The notes: generated from the sequence alone by a model not told the origin. DNA of 64,000 nucleotides from Xanthomonas hyacinthi (GCF_009769165.1 NZ_CP043476.1:4781001-4845000); one strand, 5' to 3'. Numbered from the stretch's first letter, positions 1 to 9,099 are shown. Translations and numbers: made by a program.

Positions 1-824
1 CCGAGCAGCGCGCCGCCGGTGCGGCGCCGGCTCGGGTCCACCGACACCACCGCGATGCGCATCTGCGGGAAGCCGGCCAGGAAGCGGTTGAGCAGTTCGT
101 CGGTGACCGACGACTTGCCGGCGCCACCGGTGCCGGTCAGGCCGACGACCGGCGCTGCGCGCCGCTCGCGGGACGCGGGACCGGGGACTCGGGACTCGGA
201 ATTGCCCGACAGGCCGGATTGCCACTGCTTGCGCAGCAGCGCCAGCTCGGACTCGGAAAACACACCATCCTCGAGCGCCGACAACACCTTGCCGATGCCG
301 ATCTCATCGTCGATGCCCGGAAGCGAGGCGCCGGCCTGTTCCGGGTCCCGAGTTCCCGGTCCCGCGTCCCGCGCGCGCGCAGCGCGCGCCACCACATCCT
401 CGATCATCTCCACCAGGCCCATCTTCATGCCGTCGTTGGGGTGGTAGATGCGCTCCACGCCGTAGGCCTGCAGTTCGGCGATCTCCTCCGGGGTGATGGT
501 GCCGCCACCGCCGCCGAACACCCGCACATGGCCGGCGCCGCGTTCGCGCAGCATGTCCACCATGTACTTGAAATACTCGACGTGGCCGCCCTGGTAGGAC
601 GACAGCGCGATCGCGTCGGCGTCCTCCTGCAGCGCCGCGCGCACCACGTCCTCGACGCTGCGGTTGTGGCCGAGATGGATCACCTCCGCGCCCTGCGCCT
701 GGATCAGCCGGCGCATGATGTTGATCGCCGCATCGTGGCCGTCGAACAGGCTGGCAGCGGTGACGAAGCGCAGCGGGCTGGTGTCGGCCTGCGGCAGCGG
801 CACGCGGGACGCGGGAATGCTCAT
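1..824 (-). CDS. icmF: Fused isobutyryl-CoA mutase IcmF, N-terminal part
   Basis: The first 274 residues are present; the rest runs off the left edge. The order is a B12-binding domain (residues about 18-148, with DGHDAAINIM carrying the DxHxxG-type cobalamin lower-ligand signature) followed by a MeaB/ArgK-type GTPase domain starting with the P-loop GTGGAGKSS at 231-239. This order, with the mutase domain expected last, is diagnostic of IcmF, the self-chaperoned B12 mutase interconverting isobutyryl-CoA and butyryl-CoA. Known IcmF proteins are about 1,100 residues. The linker between the two domains is odd: residues 151-161 and 208-219 are encoded by GGGACTC-type heptamer repeats like those found between genes. 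The gene is divergent from leucine dehydrogenase, which fits branched-chain acyl-CoA metabolism. A related methylmalonyl-CoA mutase role cannot be excluded without the C-terminus. Confidence 0.88.
   Translation of the reverse strand, partial: MSIPASRVPLPQADTSPLRFVTAASLFDGHDAAINIMRRLIQAQGAEVIHLGHNRSVEDVVRAALQEDADAIALSSYQGGHVEYFKYMVDMLRERGAGHVRVFGGGGGTITPEEIAELQAYGVERIYHPNDGMKMGLVEMIEDVVARAARARDAGPGTRDPEQAGASLPGIDDEIGIGKVLSALEDGVFSESELALLRKQWQSGLSGNSESRVPGPASRERRAAPVVGLTGTGGAGKSSVTDELLNRFLAGFPQMRIAVVSVDPSRRRTGGALL
174..203. repeat. GGGACTC-type heptamer repeat inside icmF
   Basis: Reads gggacgcgggaccggggact and continues cgggactcgg, a degenerate tandem of GGGACTC-like 7-mers. It encodes the linker peptide around NSESRVPGPASRE in the icmF product. 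The same unit occurs between genes near 53630-53657. Confidence 0.7.
345..376. repeat. Second GGGACTC-type repeat inside icmF
   Basis: Opposite-sense copy reading tcccgagttcccggtcccgc followed by gtcccgcg. It encodes RARDAGPGTRDPE at the end of the B12-binding domain. Together with the copy at 174-203 it brackets the segment between the cobalamin and GTPase domains. Confidence 0.7.
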
Positions 825-1352
825 CGAGAAGACATCGGCAAGAGAATGCCGCGATTCTAGGCGCGCCGCGCAGCGCGGGCAGGTTGCGCTGCAACATGCG
901 GCGGCGCAGCGCGTCAACAGCGGCGGCGCCTGTCGCATTTGCGTGGGCGGCGGCGCACCGCCGATGTCCTGGAGAATCGCCTGTCCCTTCGTCCTTTGTT
1001 GCGGGCCTCCCTGCTCGGCAGCGCGCGCGCCGGCGGCATGCTGGCCGCACCCGCGCAAGCACGCCCGGTGGTGGAACTGTCGGTGCAGACCGCAGCGCGC
1101 TGGCCATGCGGCGGCGGCACGACAGCCGCAGCGCCCCTTCCCGCGTCGCAAAAGGTACCGAGATGCCCGCGACGCATGGCTCGGCGCCAAGGCCGCGGAG
1201 GCTGCGCGGCACACCGACAATTGCTTTAAAATGCGCCCATCGCGACGATCAGGACCCGTTCCGGAACCCGTCGCGTTTTTCGTTTTACGCCTCTCACTAG
1301 GAAGTTCCTGGAACCTAAGGTGTCCTACACCTGCAACGCCAGCGGAGCCCCC
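825..1352. other. Divergent intergenic region icmF / leucine dehydrogenase
   Basis: About 530 bases between divergent genes. I see no convincing gene: the open frames here have no recognisable protein and no good ribosome-binding sites. It holds an AT-rich tttaaaat at 1224-1231 that could be a -10 element, immediately followed by a strong hairpin with a T-run (1241-1286, listed separately). Confidence 0.5.
1241..1286 (+). terminator. Terminator-like hairpin in the leader of leucine dehydrogenase
   Basis: CGCGACG (1241-1247) pairs with CGTCGCG (1269-1275) around a 21-base loop that itself contains gttcc/ggaac, and is followed by TTTTTCGTTTT (1276-1286). This is a good intrinsic-terminator shape only about 65 bases before the downstream start codon. 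It may end a short upstream transcript or act as a leader attenuator; no leader peptide is visible. Confidence 0.5.
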
Positions 1353-2453
1353 ATGCTTTTCGAAACGCTAGCCACCACCGGCCACGAACAAGTCGTCTTC
1401 TGCCACAACCGCGACGTGGGCCTGCAGGCGATCATCGCCATCCACAACACCGTGCTCGGCCCCGCGCTGGGCGGCGTGCGCATGCGCCCCTATCCCGACA
1501 CCGAGGCCGCGCTGCACGACGCGCTGCGGCTCAGCCGCACGATGACCTACAAGAACGCGCTGGCCGGGCTGAACATCGGCGGCGGCAAGGCGGTGATCAT
1601 CGGCGACCCCAAGGCCGACAAGTCCGAGGCGCTGTTCCGCGCCTTCGGCCGCTACGTGGATTCGCTGGGCGGGCGCTACATCACCGCCGAGGACGTGGGC
1701 ACCGACGTCAACGACATGGAGCAGATCTACCTGGAGACCGAATACGTCACCGGCGTGCACCAGGTGCACGGCGGCTCCGGCGATCCGGCCCCGTTTACCG
1801 CCTACGGCGCGCTGCAGGCGCTGATGGCCGCGCTGCAGCGCAAGCTCGGCCACGAGGAAATCGGCAAGGCCAGCATCGCCGTGCAGGGCCTCGGCCACAT
1901 CGGCATGGAGCTGGTGAAACTGCTGAAGGAACGCGGCGCCAAGCTGTACGTCACCGATCTGGACCAGGCGCTGGTCGAACGTGCGGTCGCCGAATACGGC
2001 GCCGAGGCGGTCAAGCCGGAGGAGATCTACGACGTGGCCGCCGACGTGCTGGCGCCGTGCGCGCTGGAAAGCGCGATCGACGAGGCCACCCTGCCGCGGC
2101 TGAAGGCGAAGATCATCTGCGGTACCGCCAACAACCAGCTGGCCAATGCCGCAGTGGGCGAAGAATTGCATCGCCGCGGCATCCTCTACGCCCCGGACTA
2201 CGCGGTCAACGCCGGCGGGGTGATGAACGTGTCGCTGGAGATCGACGGCTACAACCGCGAACGCGCGATGCGCCTGATCCGCAGCCTGTACCACAACCTC
2301 GGCAAGATCTTTGACCTGTCCGAGCGCGACAACATCCCGCCGCAGCAGGCTGCCGACCGCATCGCCGAAGCGCGCATGCACGCCATCGGCAAGCTCAAGC
2401 TGCCGCTGGGCCGCACCGCCCCGCGCTCGATGGGGCATCTGCGCGGCGAGTAG
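1353..2453 (+). CDS. Leucine/valine/phenylalanine-type amino-acid dehydrogenase
   Basis: A 366-residue NAD-dependent dehydrogenase catalysing reversible oxidative deamination of branched-chain amino acids to their 2-oxo acids in the cytoplasm. The N-terminal catalytic domain has GGVRMRPY, the substrate lysine in TYKNAL (K67) and the catalytic lysine in NIGGGKAVI (K79), matching the two lysines near 68 and 80 in characterised leucine dehydrogenases. The Rossmann segment is GLGHIGMELVK. Length is normal for the family. I chose the ATG at 1353 because GGAG lies about 7 bases upstream and it aligns with the family N-terminus; a GTG at 1320 would add 11 unconserved residues. With the divergent icmF and the thiolase downstream it suggests a branched-chain catabolic neighbourhood. 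Substrate preference among Leu, Val and Phe is inferred. Confidence 0.92.
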   Translation: MLFETLATTGHEQVVFCHNRDVGLQAIIAIHNTVLGPALGGVRMRPYPDTEAALHDALRLSRTMTYKNALAGLNIGGGKAVIIGDPKADKSEALFRAFGRYVDSLGGRYITAEDVGTDVNDMEQIYLETEYVTGVHQVHGGSGDPAPFTAYGALQALMAALQRKLGHEEIGKASIAVQGLGHIGMELVKLLKERGAKLYVTDLDQALVERAVAEYGAEAVKPEEIYDVAADVLAPCALESAIDEATLPRLKAKIICGTANNQLANAAVGEELHRRGILYAPDYAVNAGGVMNVSLEIDGYNRERAMRLIRSLYHNLGKIFDLSERDNIPPQQAADRIAEARMHAIGKLKLPLGRTAPRSMGHLRGE

Positions 2454-2488
2454 GCGAGCGCAGAGCAGAAGCTCCCGACGCCCAGCGC

Positions 2489-2570
2489 GTCGGGACTGAA
2501 GTCCCTCCCACAAAAGCCGGCACGGCATCGCCAGGCCAAATGCTTCTGTGGGAGCGGCTTCAGCCGCGAC
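2489..2570. repeat. Xanthomonas-type palindromic intergenic repeat, copy 1
   Basis: Two inverted arms: gtcgggactgaagtccctcc (from 2489) and tgtgggagcggcttcagccg (from 2547), separated by about 33 bases. The arms are imperfect complements of each other. The same TGTGGGAGCGGCTTCAGCCGCGAC family recurs at 28858-28925 and 48364-48426. It lies between leucine dehydrogenase and the convergent autotransporter relic, so it may also end transcription. Confidence 0.75.
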
Positions 2571-2645
2571 GAACGAAGACCGGATCCTGCCGCAGTCCAA
2601 AAGCATCGGGGCCGAAGCCTCCCCTGCAAAAAACCACGGCCTGGC

Positions 2646-4820
2646 TCAGAACCCCAGCCGATACCGCAGCGACAGCGCATGATCGTCGCCGCGCGGGCCG
2701 AAGCGCCGGTCGTAGCCGATGCCCAGCGCACTGCTGTTCCAGCGCCGGTCCAGGCTCGCTCCGACCAGCCCGCCCGAACGCGCAGGCTGCAGATCCACCA
2801 GCGGCGCCCACGCGTCCACGCCGACGAAGCTGGCCTGGCGCTGCAAGCCCTGCGCGGCCAGGGTCTGCTGCCATTCGGCATAGCCTTGCAGCGACCAACC
2901 TTGGCGGCCGTAGCCGGCACGCACACCGGCCAAGGCCTGGCTGCGCGAGGAAGAAGCCGCAGCGGCCATCAGTCCGAAGCCGTCGCCGCCCTGCTCGCGG
3001 AAGCCGTCGCTGTCGATGCGGCTGTAATCGGCGCCGGCATACGGAGTCAGCGATGCCTTGCCGCACCCGACGCGGTAGCCGACCTCCATGCTGGCGGACA
3101 GGAAGCGCCCGGCGTAGCGGCTGGACGCGTCGGCGACGGTATCGCCGAGCAGCAGGCTGCGGTCGAGCTGCCGCCGGTACTGCCCGGCGCCCAGCTGCGC
3201 CAGCGCATAGGCATTGCCGGCGACCGCACCGAGATAGGCCTGGCCCTGCACCTGGCGATCGCGGCTGTGGTCCAGGCCGCCGTCGCCGCCACCGTCGGCG
3301 CGGGTCTCGCCGAAGGCGAAGCCGGCCACCGCGTGCTCGCCCAGGCGCAGATCCTGGCCCATCATCCAGCCGTCGAGCTGGAACTGGCTGCCGGCGAAGC
3401 TGCCCTGCCCGGTGTCGCCCAGGCGCTGGCTCCATGCGCCGATCGCACGCGGTTGCGCGATCAGGCTGTCGAAGCGGCCGGACAGCGCGCGCCGCTGCAG
3501 GTTGATCGTGTCGAAGGTCATCGCCGTGGCCGCCGCGTGCGCCTCGCCGGACAGGCTGCGCAGCGTCGCCGCCGCCGCGGCCGCGCTCGGCGACTGCTGC
3601 ACCGCGCCGGCCGCCTTCAACAGCGACCCATCGACCGCCGCCGGATCCCGGCTCAGTTGCGCGTCCAGTTGCGCGAACGCCGCGTCCACTCGCGTGGCGG
3701 AGGCAAGCGTGGCGGCAGTGATGCTGCCAAAGCTCGCCGCCGTGGCGGTGACGCTGAGCGCCTGCACGGTGATCGAGGCGCTGCTGCTGTCGTAGGACAG
3801 CGACGAGGTCAGGAACACGTTCGACGGCGTGGTCACCGAAGCGAAGGTGCCGCCTAGCCCGCCGCTGGTTTCGAGCACCTTGTAGGCGGTGTTGTCGACC
3901 ACGTAGTCGCGCTTGCCGAGCACGTACAGCGCGCCGCCCTGCAGCGTCGCGGTGCCGGTCACCGCGAGCTTGTCGCCGACCAGCAAGGCCAGCCGGCCAG
4001 TGCTGTCCTGCACGTAGTTGCCGCTCAGGCTCAGCGTCGCGGTGCCGACCTGGAAGGTGCCGGAATTGCTGACGTTGCCGCGTAGCGGCCCGGTGCCGAT
4101 GAAGGTGGCGCCGTTGCTGATGGCGACGTTGGAGTCCAGGCTGGCTGCGCTGAGCGTGCCGGCCTGCACCCGGGTAGCGCCGCTGTAGCTGTTCTGGGTA
4201 CCGCTCAGGGTCAAGCTGCCGCTGCCCTGCTTGATCAGGCCGCCGCTGCCGGCGATGTCGTTGGCCCAGGTCGAGCTGCCGCTGAAGGACACGCTGACGT
4301 CGCCCCAGTCGAACCGGGCCGGCCCCAGCACCGCCTTGCCGACATCGAGCAGGCCGTAGCCAAAGGTGGCATCCACCCCGGGCGTGCCCAGGTCGGTGGC
4401 GGTACCGAGCAGCGTCTGCCGCAGCAGGTCGTTGCTGAAATAGGGAAACGCCTGCCACACCAGCGCCGCCGCGCCGGACACCAGCGGCGCGGCGTAGGAG
4501 GTGCCGCTGCCGTAGTAGTAGTCCGGGTTGGCGGTGGAGGTGGTCGCCTTGGGATCGACGAACACCGCCGTGCCCGGCGCCACGTTCATCAGCTTGACTC
4601 CGGCGCTGATCAGGTCCTGGTGGACAGAGGCCAGGCCCAGCGCGCCGCTGGCCTGGTTGCCCTCGCCGCTGCCGTCGTCGTCGGGCGAGGGTCGCCGATG
4701 ATGCGCGCCGACACGATCTGCGCGCCGGGCGCGATGCCGCCGGGCCATGCACCCACCGCCTTGCCCGCGGCCAGCTGCGCGACCGTGGTGCCGTGACCGT
4801 CGACATCGTCCACGTTGACG
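2646..4820 (-). pseudogene. Decayed subtilisin-like autotransporter serine protease
   Basis: Reading leftwards from about 4820: a subtilase fragment with the active-site histidine (VDGHGTTVAQLAAG) to SARIIGD, then a frameshift near 4690, then SPDDDGSGEGN to GVKLMN, then a direct jump to VAPGTAVFVDPKAT and the active-site serine in GTSYAAPLVSGAAALV. Next come an autotransporter-associated repeat region (GGLIKQGSGSLTLSG, YSGATRVQAGTL) and a complete C-terminal beta-barrel ending in RYRLGF. Missing are the signal peptide, the catalytic aspartate block and the stretch with the oxyanion asparagine between the Asn-Ser-Trp-Gly region and VAPGT. Intact relatives are secreted outer-membrane proteases of roughly 900 or more residues. 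At least three independent lesions make the gene non-functional; the barrel reading frame itself remains open, which suggests fairly recent decay. Confidence 0.85.
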
Positions 4821-4972
4821 TTGTTTGGTTAGCGGCCGCAACGCGGCGGCCTGAATCGACACGGATCTACACCGGAATTCGGCCCCCGCCACGATCCCCG
4901 CCAGCGCACCGCGATTGGCAGAAGCGGCGCCGAGGCAGATAATCGGCAATCAGTCTTTCACAAGGGTTTGCC

Positions 4973-6148
4973 ATGACCGAGATCGTGATCGCCGCCGCCA
5001 AGCGCACCGCCATCGGCGCCTTCCTGGGCCAGTTCACCGGCGTGCCCACGCCGGAACTCGGCGCCGCCGCCATCCGCGCCGCGCTGGAGCAGTCCGGCAT
5101 CCCCGCCGCCGACGTGTCGGAGGTGATCATGGGCTGCGTGCTGCCGGCCAACCTCGGCCAGGCGCCGGCGCGCCAGGCCGCGCGCGCGGCCGGCGTGCCC
5201 GACGCCACCGGCGCCACCACGATCAACAAGGTCTGCGGCTCGGGCATGAAGGCGATCATGTTCGGCCACGACCTGATCAAGGCCGGCTCGGCCAGCATCG
5301 TCGTCGCCGGCGGCATGGAATCGATGAGCAACGCCCCGCACCTGCTGCCGAATTCGCGCACCGGCAACCGCTACGGCAACTTCCAGGCGGTCGATCACAT
5401 GGCCTGGGACGGCCTGACCAACCCCGACGACGGCCAGGCCATGGGCGTGTTCGGCGAGGCCACCGCGGAGAAGTTCGGCTTCAGCCGCCAGGACCAGGAC
5501 GCCTATGCGATCGCGTCGGTGACCCGCGCGCAGGCCGCGCAGCGCGACGGCGCCTTCGATGCGGAGATCGTTCCGGTGCGCGTGGCCACCCGCAAGGGCG
5601 AGGTGGTGTACGCCAGCGACGAGCAGCCCGGCAAGTCCGACATCGCCAAGATTCCCACGCTGAAACCGGCGTTCAAGAAGGACGGCACGGTCACCGCCGC
5701 CAGTTCCTCCAGCATCTCCGACGGCGCCGCCGCCACGGTGCTGCTCAGCGCCGACGATGCCGCCCGCCGCGGCATCGCGCCGCTGGCACGGATCGCTGGC
5801 CACGCGACCTTCTCGCAGGCGCCGGAATGGTTCACCACCGCCCCGGTCGGCGCGATCAAGAAACTGCTCGAGCAGGTCGGCTGGAGCCTGGACCAGGTCG
5901 ATCTGTTCGAGATCAACGAAGCGTTCGCGGTGGTGCCGATGGTGCCGATCAAGGAGCTCGGGCTGGACCCGGCCAAGGTCAACGTCAACGGCGGCGCCTG
6001 CGCGCTCGGCCATCCGATCGGCGCATCCGGCGCGCGGCTGGTGGTGACATTGCTAAACGCGTTGCGCATGCGCGGCGGACGCCGCGGAATCGCGACCCTG
6101 TGCATCGGCGGCGGCGAAGCGACGGCAATCGCCATCGAATTGATTTGA
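4973..6148 (+). CDS. Acetyl-CoA C-acyltransferase (thiolase)
   Basis: A 391-residue thiolase of the acetoacetyl-CoA/3-ketoacyl-CoA family, catalysing CoA-dependent cleavage or Claisen condensation of acyl-CoAs in the cytoplasm. The nucleophilic cysteine is in NKVCGSGMK (C88), the general-base histidine in ALGHPIGASG (H347) and the second cysteine in LCIGGGEA (C377). Length and motif spacing are those of biosynthetic-type tetrameric thiolases. The start ATG follows a short leader and gives the standard MTEIVIAAAKRT N-terminus. The gene stands alone but lies near icmF and leucine dehydrogenase, consistent with short-chain acyl-CoA breakdown. AtoB-like and PhaA-like roles cannot be separated by sequence alone. 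Confidence 0.93.
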   Translation: MTEIVIAAAKRTAIGAFLGQFTGVPTPELGAAAIRAALEQSGIPAADVSEVIMGCVLPANLGQAPARQAARAAGVPDATGATTINKVCGSGMKAIMFGHDLIKAGSASIVVAGGMESMSNAPHLLPNSRTGNRYGNFQAVDHMAWDGLTNPDDGQAMGVFGEATAEKFGFSRQDQDAYAIASVTRAQAAQRDGAFDAEIVPVRVATRKGEVVYASDEQPGKSDIAKIPTLKPAFKKDGTVTAASSSSISDGAAATVLLSADDAARRGIAPLARIAGHATFSQAPEWFTTAPVGAIKKLLEQVGWSLDQVDLFEINEAFAVVPMVPIKELGLDPAKVNVNGGACALGHPIGASGARLVVTLLNALRMRGGRRGIATLCIGGGEATAIAIELI

Positions 6149-6271
6149 TTGGGATTAACCCTTGAAACACAAAAATGAATGCGCGTGCGCTTGACAGCCG
6201 ACTTTGGCTTGTCATCATGTTGAGGGCGCGCAACAGCGCGTTGCCTAACTAAACGACGAGGATAGACACAC

Positions 6272-6613
6272 ATGAGCATCAACAAGCTGCTGATCGCAAT
6301 GGCCCTGGGCCTGGCCCTGGCCGCGTGCTCGAAGCAGGAGCAGGCGCAGGACGCCGCTGCGTCGGCTAACGAAGCTGCCACCGACGCGCAGGCTGCTGCC
6401 GACCAGGCTTCGGCCGCCGGTGCCGCCACCGCCGATTCCGCCCAGGCTGCTGCCGACACGGCCGCTACCGCCGCCAACACCGCTGCCGACGCTTCGGCCG
6501 CTGCTGCCGCTGCTCCGACCGATGCCGCTGCCGACAAGGCTGCCGACACCGCCAAGGCGGCTGACGACACCGCCGACAAGGCCAAGGACACTGCCGAAGA
6601 AGCCAAGAAGTAA
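6272..6613 (+). CDS. Small Ala-rich lipoprotein
   Basis: A 113-residue protein with a lipoprotein signal peptide ending in the lipobox LAAC (C19). The mature part is almost entirely Ala, Asp, Lys, Glu and Thr in quasi-heptad repeats (for example ADKAADTAKAADDTADKAKD), predicted to form a long amphipathic helix. The second residue after cysteine is Lys, not Asp, so outer-membrane sorting would be expected. It has an upstream aggatag Shine-Dalgarno-like stretch and a strong terminator right after the stop, so it is monocistronic. Function is unknown; Ala/Lys-rich helical lipoproteins can associate with peptidoglycan in Lpp fashion, but that is speculation. A second protein of the same type starts about 200 bases downstream. 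Confidence 0.8.
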   Translation: MSINKLLIAMALGLALAACSKQEQAQDAAASANEAATDAQAAADQASAAGAATADSAQAAADTAATAANTAADASAAAAAAPTDAAADKAADTAKAADDTADKAKDTAEEAKK

Positions 6614-6643
6614 TCCCTTCTCGCTTCAGGCACGTCTGAAGAA

Positions 6644-6671
6644 GCCGCTGGTTCGCCAGCGGCTTTTTCTT
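6644..6671 (+). terminator. Intrinsic terminator after the first lipoprotein gene
   Basis: GCCGCTGG-ttc-GCCAGCGGC stem-loop followed by TTTTTCTTT, starting 30 bases after the stop codon. Confidence 0.9.
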
Positions 6672-6818
6672 TGCCTGCGATCCGATGGGCCGGCTGCAGC
6701 ATCGCGGCCGTCGGGCCGGCATTCCTGAACGCCGTCCCGCGCCGGTCGCCGGCATTGACGCGCAGTGCATGCGCGTCCGCCTAGGCTGCGCCGCATTACC
6801 CAGCAACGGAGAACGCGC

Positions 6819-7178
6819 ATGAACAAGACCCCGATCGCGGCAGCGGCACTGCTGGGCGCGCTGGCGCTGGCCGCCTGCCAAGGCCCGGAAGCGCAGCAGG
6901 CGCAGCGCGACGCCAAGGTCGCCGCCGAGCAGGCCGGCGAAGCGGCCAAGGAAGCCGCCGAGCAGGCCGCGCAGACCGGCCGCGAAGTCGCCGCCGACGC
7001 CCGCGACGCCGCGCATCGCGCCGCCAACTCCGAAGCCGTGCAGGATGCCTCGGCGGCCGCCAAGGAAGCCGCGGCCGATGCCACCGAGGCCACCGCCAGC
7101 GCGGCGCGGAAGCTCGCCGACAAGGCGCGCGAGAACGCCCACCAGGATCCGCACAACGGCGACCGCGAAAAGCACTGA
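6819..7178 (+). CDS. Second small Ala/Glu-rich lipoprotein
   Basis: A 119-residue protein with signal peptide and lipobox LAAC (C20). The mature part is Ala/Glu/Lys/Arg-rich and repeat-like (AEQAGEAAKEAAEQAAQ) with a hydrophilic, His-containing tail (HQDPHNGDREKH). I chose the ATG at 6819, behind an acggagaa ribosome-binding site, because it starts exactly at the signal peptide; the open frame begins 18 codons earlier. It is a paralogue-like neighbour of the lipoprotein ending at 6613 in architecture rather than in exact sequence. Predicted helical, periplasm-facing; function unknown. Confidence 0.75.
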   Translation: MNKTPIAAAALLGALALAACQGPEAQQAQRDAKVAAEQAGEAAKEAAEQAAQTGREVAADARDAAHRAANSEAVQDASAAAKEAAADATEATASAARKLADKARENAHQDPHNGDREKH

Positions 7179-7389
7179 GGCCATGCCCGCCGCACCCGTG
7201 CTCGGCGCGGGATGCAGCGGATGGCGTGGCGCCGCCGCGTCCCGCGCGGCCATGCCAGCCACGCCAGCCATGCAAGTCCGGCACCCGCCGCACCCTGCGA
7301 TGCCGCAAGCTCGCAGCGCCACGGCGTGAACCAGGACTCTTTTTTCATGCCAAGGCTCGGCCGATCCGCTCCCTGGTTACACTGTCCCC

Positions 7390-9099
7390 ATGCCGACATT
7401 CCACCGCGTGCGGATCAGAACCCGCCTGGCGCTTCTGTTCTCCGCCCTGGTCTTCGTCTTGATCGGGTTCGGGGTGTTCTCCGGTGCGCAGCGTTCGATT
7501 TCCGACGCGGCACGCGTGGCCCGTACCCATCAGGTGCTGCGCAGCATCGACGAAGTGCAGTCGACCCTGCTGCAAGCCGAGACCGGGGCGCGCGGCTATG
7601 AGCTCACCGGCAACCAGGCCTACCTGAGCAACTACCGCGACAGCGCCGAACGCGTGCCGCTGCACCTGGCGCAACTGCGTGCACTGGTCGCCGACAACCC
7701 GGTGCAGACCGCGAACATGGACAACCTGCAGCGCCTGGTACAGGCACGGCTGGCGCAGATGCAGCAGATGCTCGACGTCTACCAGCGCGATGGCTTGGCC
7801 ACGCTGCAGCGCGCGATGGCGCCGAGCGTGTTCAAGGACTCCAGCGCGATCCGCGATCACGTGCAGCAGATGACCGAGCTGGAGCAACAGCTGCTGCAGA
7901 GCCGCGACCGCTCCAACCAGCGCAGTTCCGATCTGCTGCTGGCCCTGGCCCTGGCCGGCATCCCGTTCGGCCTGGGCAGCGTGTGCGTGGTCTATGCGTT
8001 GCTGTTCCGCGAGCTGCGCAGCCGCAGCAGCGCCGAGCAGGCCGCCTCGGTCGCCAACGACAAACTGGCCGCCAGCGTCCAGGACCTGGAGCGCACCAGC
8101 GCCGACCTCAACGCGCTCAGCCGCTACACCGGCCTGCTGCAGAGCTGCGTGGACCCCAAGGAAGCGCTGGCGGTGACCGCGCGCCTGCTCGCCGCGCTCA
8201 TGCCCGACGCCGGCGGCAGCGTGTACCTGCTGCGCGCGTCCAGGGATCGTGCCGAGTCCATCGTCGCCTGGGGCCAGGCGCCGGTGCGCAGCGAGCCGAC
8301 GGTGGCACCGGAGGAGTGCTGGGCGCTGCGCCGTGACAAGGCGCATTTCGTGCACGCACTGCGCCACGACTCCGCCTGCGCGCATCTGCTCGACGATCCG
8401 CAGGCCGCCGGCGCCAGCAGCGCCTGCATTCCGTTGTCGGCGCAGGGCACGCAGCTGGGCTTCGTGTTCCTTGCCGGTCCCGGCACCGGGCCGCTGCCGC
8501 GCATCGCCATCGCCGAGGCTGCGGCCGAGCAGCTGTCGCTGGCGCTGAGCAACCTGCGCCTGCGCGAATCGCTGCGCCTGCAGTCGATCCGCGACCCGCT
8601 CACTGGCCTGTTCAACCGCCGCTACCTGGAGGAGTCGCTGAACCACGAACTGGCGCGCTGCGCGCGCCGTTCGATGCCGCTGTCGCTGCTGATGCTGGAC
8701 GTGGACCACTTCAAGCACTTCAACGATCTGCATGGCCACGGCGGCGGCGACAGCCTGCTCGCCGCGGTCGGGCAGATGCTGGCGTCGCGGCTGCGCGGCG
8801 AGGACATCGCCTGCCGCTACGGCGGCGAGGAGTTCACCGTGATCCTGCCGGAAACCGATGCGGCCACCGGGCTGGCGATCGCCGAACAGCTGCGCAACGC
8901 CGCGCAACAGATCGGCACCACGCTGGATGGCAAGGCGCTGCCGGGGGTGACGGTCTCGATCGGGCTGGCCAGCTATTCGCGCGACGGCGTGGTCGCCACC
9001 ACCCTGCTGCGCAAGGCCGATGCGGCGCTGTACCGGGCCAAGCGCAGCGGCCGCAACCAGGTGCAGCAGTTCGACCCGGTGCTGGACGGGATGGGTTGA
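7390..9099 (+). CDS. Membrane diguanylate cyclase with CHASE3-like and GAF domains
   Basis: A 569-residue sensor that should make cyclic di-GMP from two GTP at the inner membrane. Transmembrane helices at about 13-33 and 177-200 flank a periplasmic helical domain of CHASE3 type (ETGARGYELTGN). A GAF-like domain follows at about 245-395, then a GGDEF domain with active site GGEEF (478-482) and the RxxD product-inhibition site RGED five residues before it. The domain carries SIRDPLTGLFNRRYL and DVDHFKHFND. All catalytic residues are intact, so it should be active and feedback-inhibited. It appears monocistronic. The input signal is unknown. It complements the EAL protein at the right end of the window, but no direct link is shown. 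Confidence 0.92.
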   Translation: MPTFHRVRIRTRLALLFSALVFVLIGFGVFSGAQRSISDAARVARTHQVLRSIDEVQSTLLQAETGARGYELTGNQAYLSNYRDSAERVPLHLAQLRALVADNPVQTANMDNLQRLVQARLAQMQQMLDVYQRDGLATLQRAMAPSVFKDSSAIRDHVQQMTELEQQLLQSRDRSNQRSSDLLLALALAGIPFGLGSVCVVYALLFRELRSRSSAEQAASVANDKLAASVQDLERTSADLNALSRYTGLLQSCVDPKEALAVTARLLAALMPDAGGSVYLLRASRDRAESIVAWGQAPVRSEPTVAPEECWALRRDKAHFVHALRHDSACAHLLDDPQAAGASSACIPLSAQGTQLGFVFLAGPGTGPLPRIAIAEAAAEQLSLALSNLRLRESLRLQSIRDPLTGLFNRRYLEESLNHELARCARRSMPLSLLMLDVDHFKHFNDLHGHGGGDSLLAAVGQMLASRLRGEDIACRYGGEEFTVILPETDAATGLAIAEQLRNAAQQIGTTLDGKALPGVTVSIGLASYSRDGVVATTLLRKADAALYRAKRSGRNQVQQFDPVLDGMG

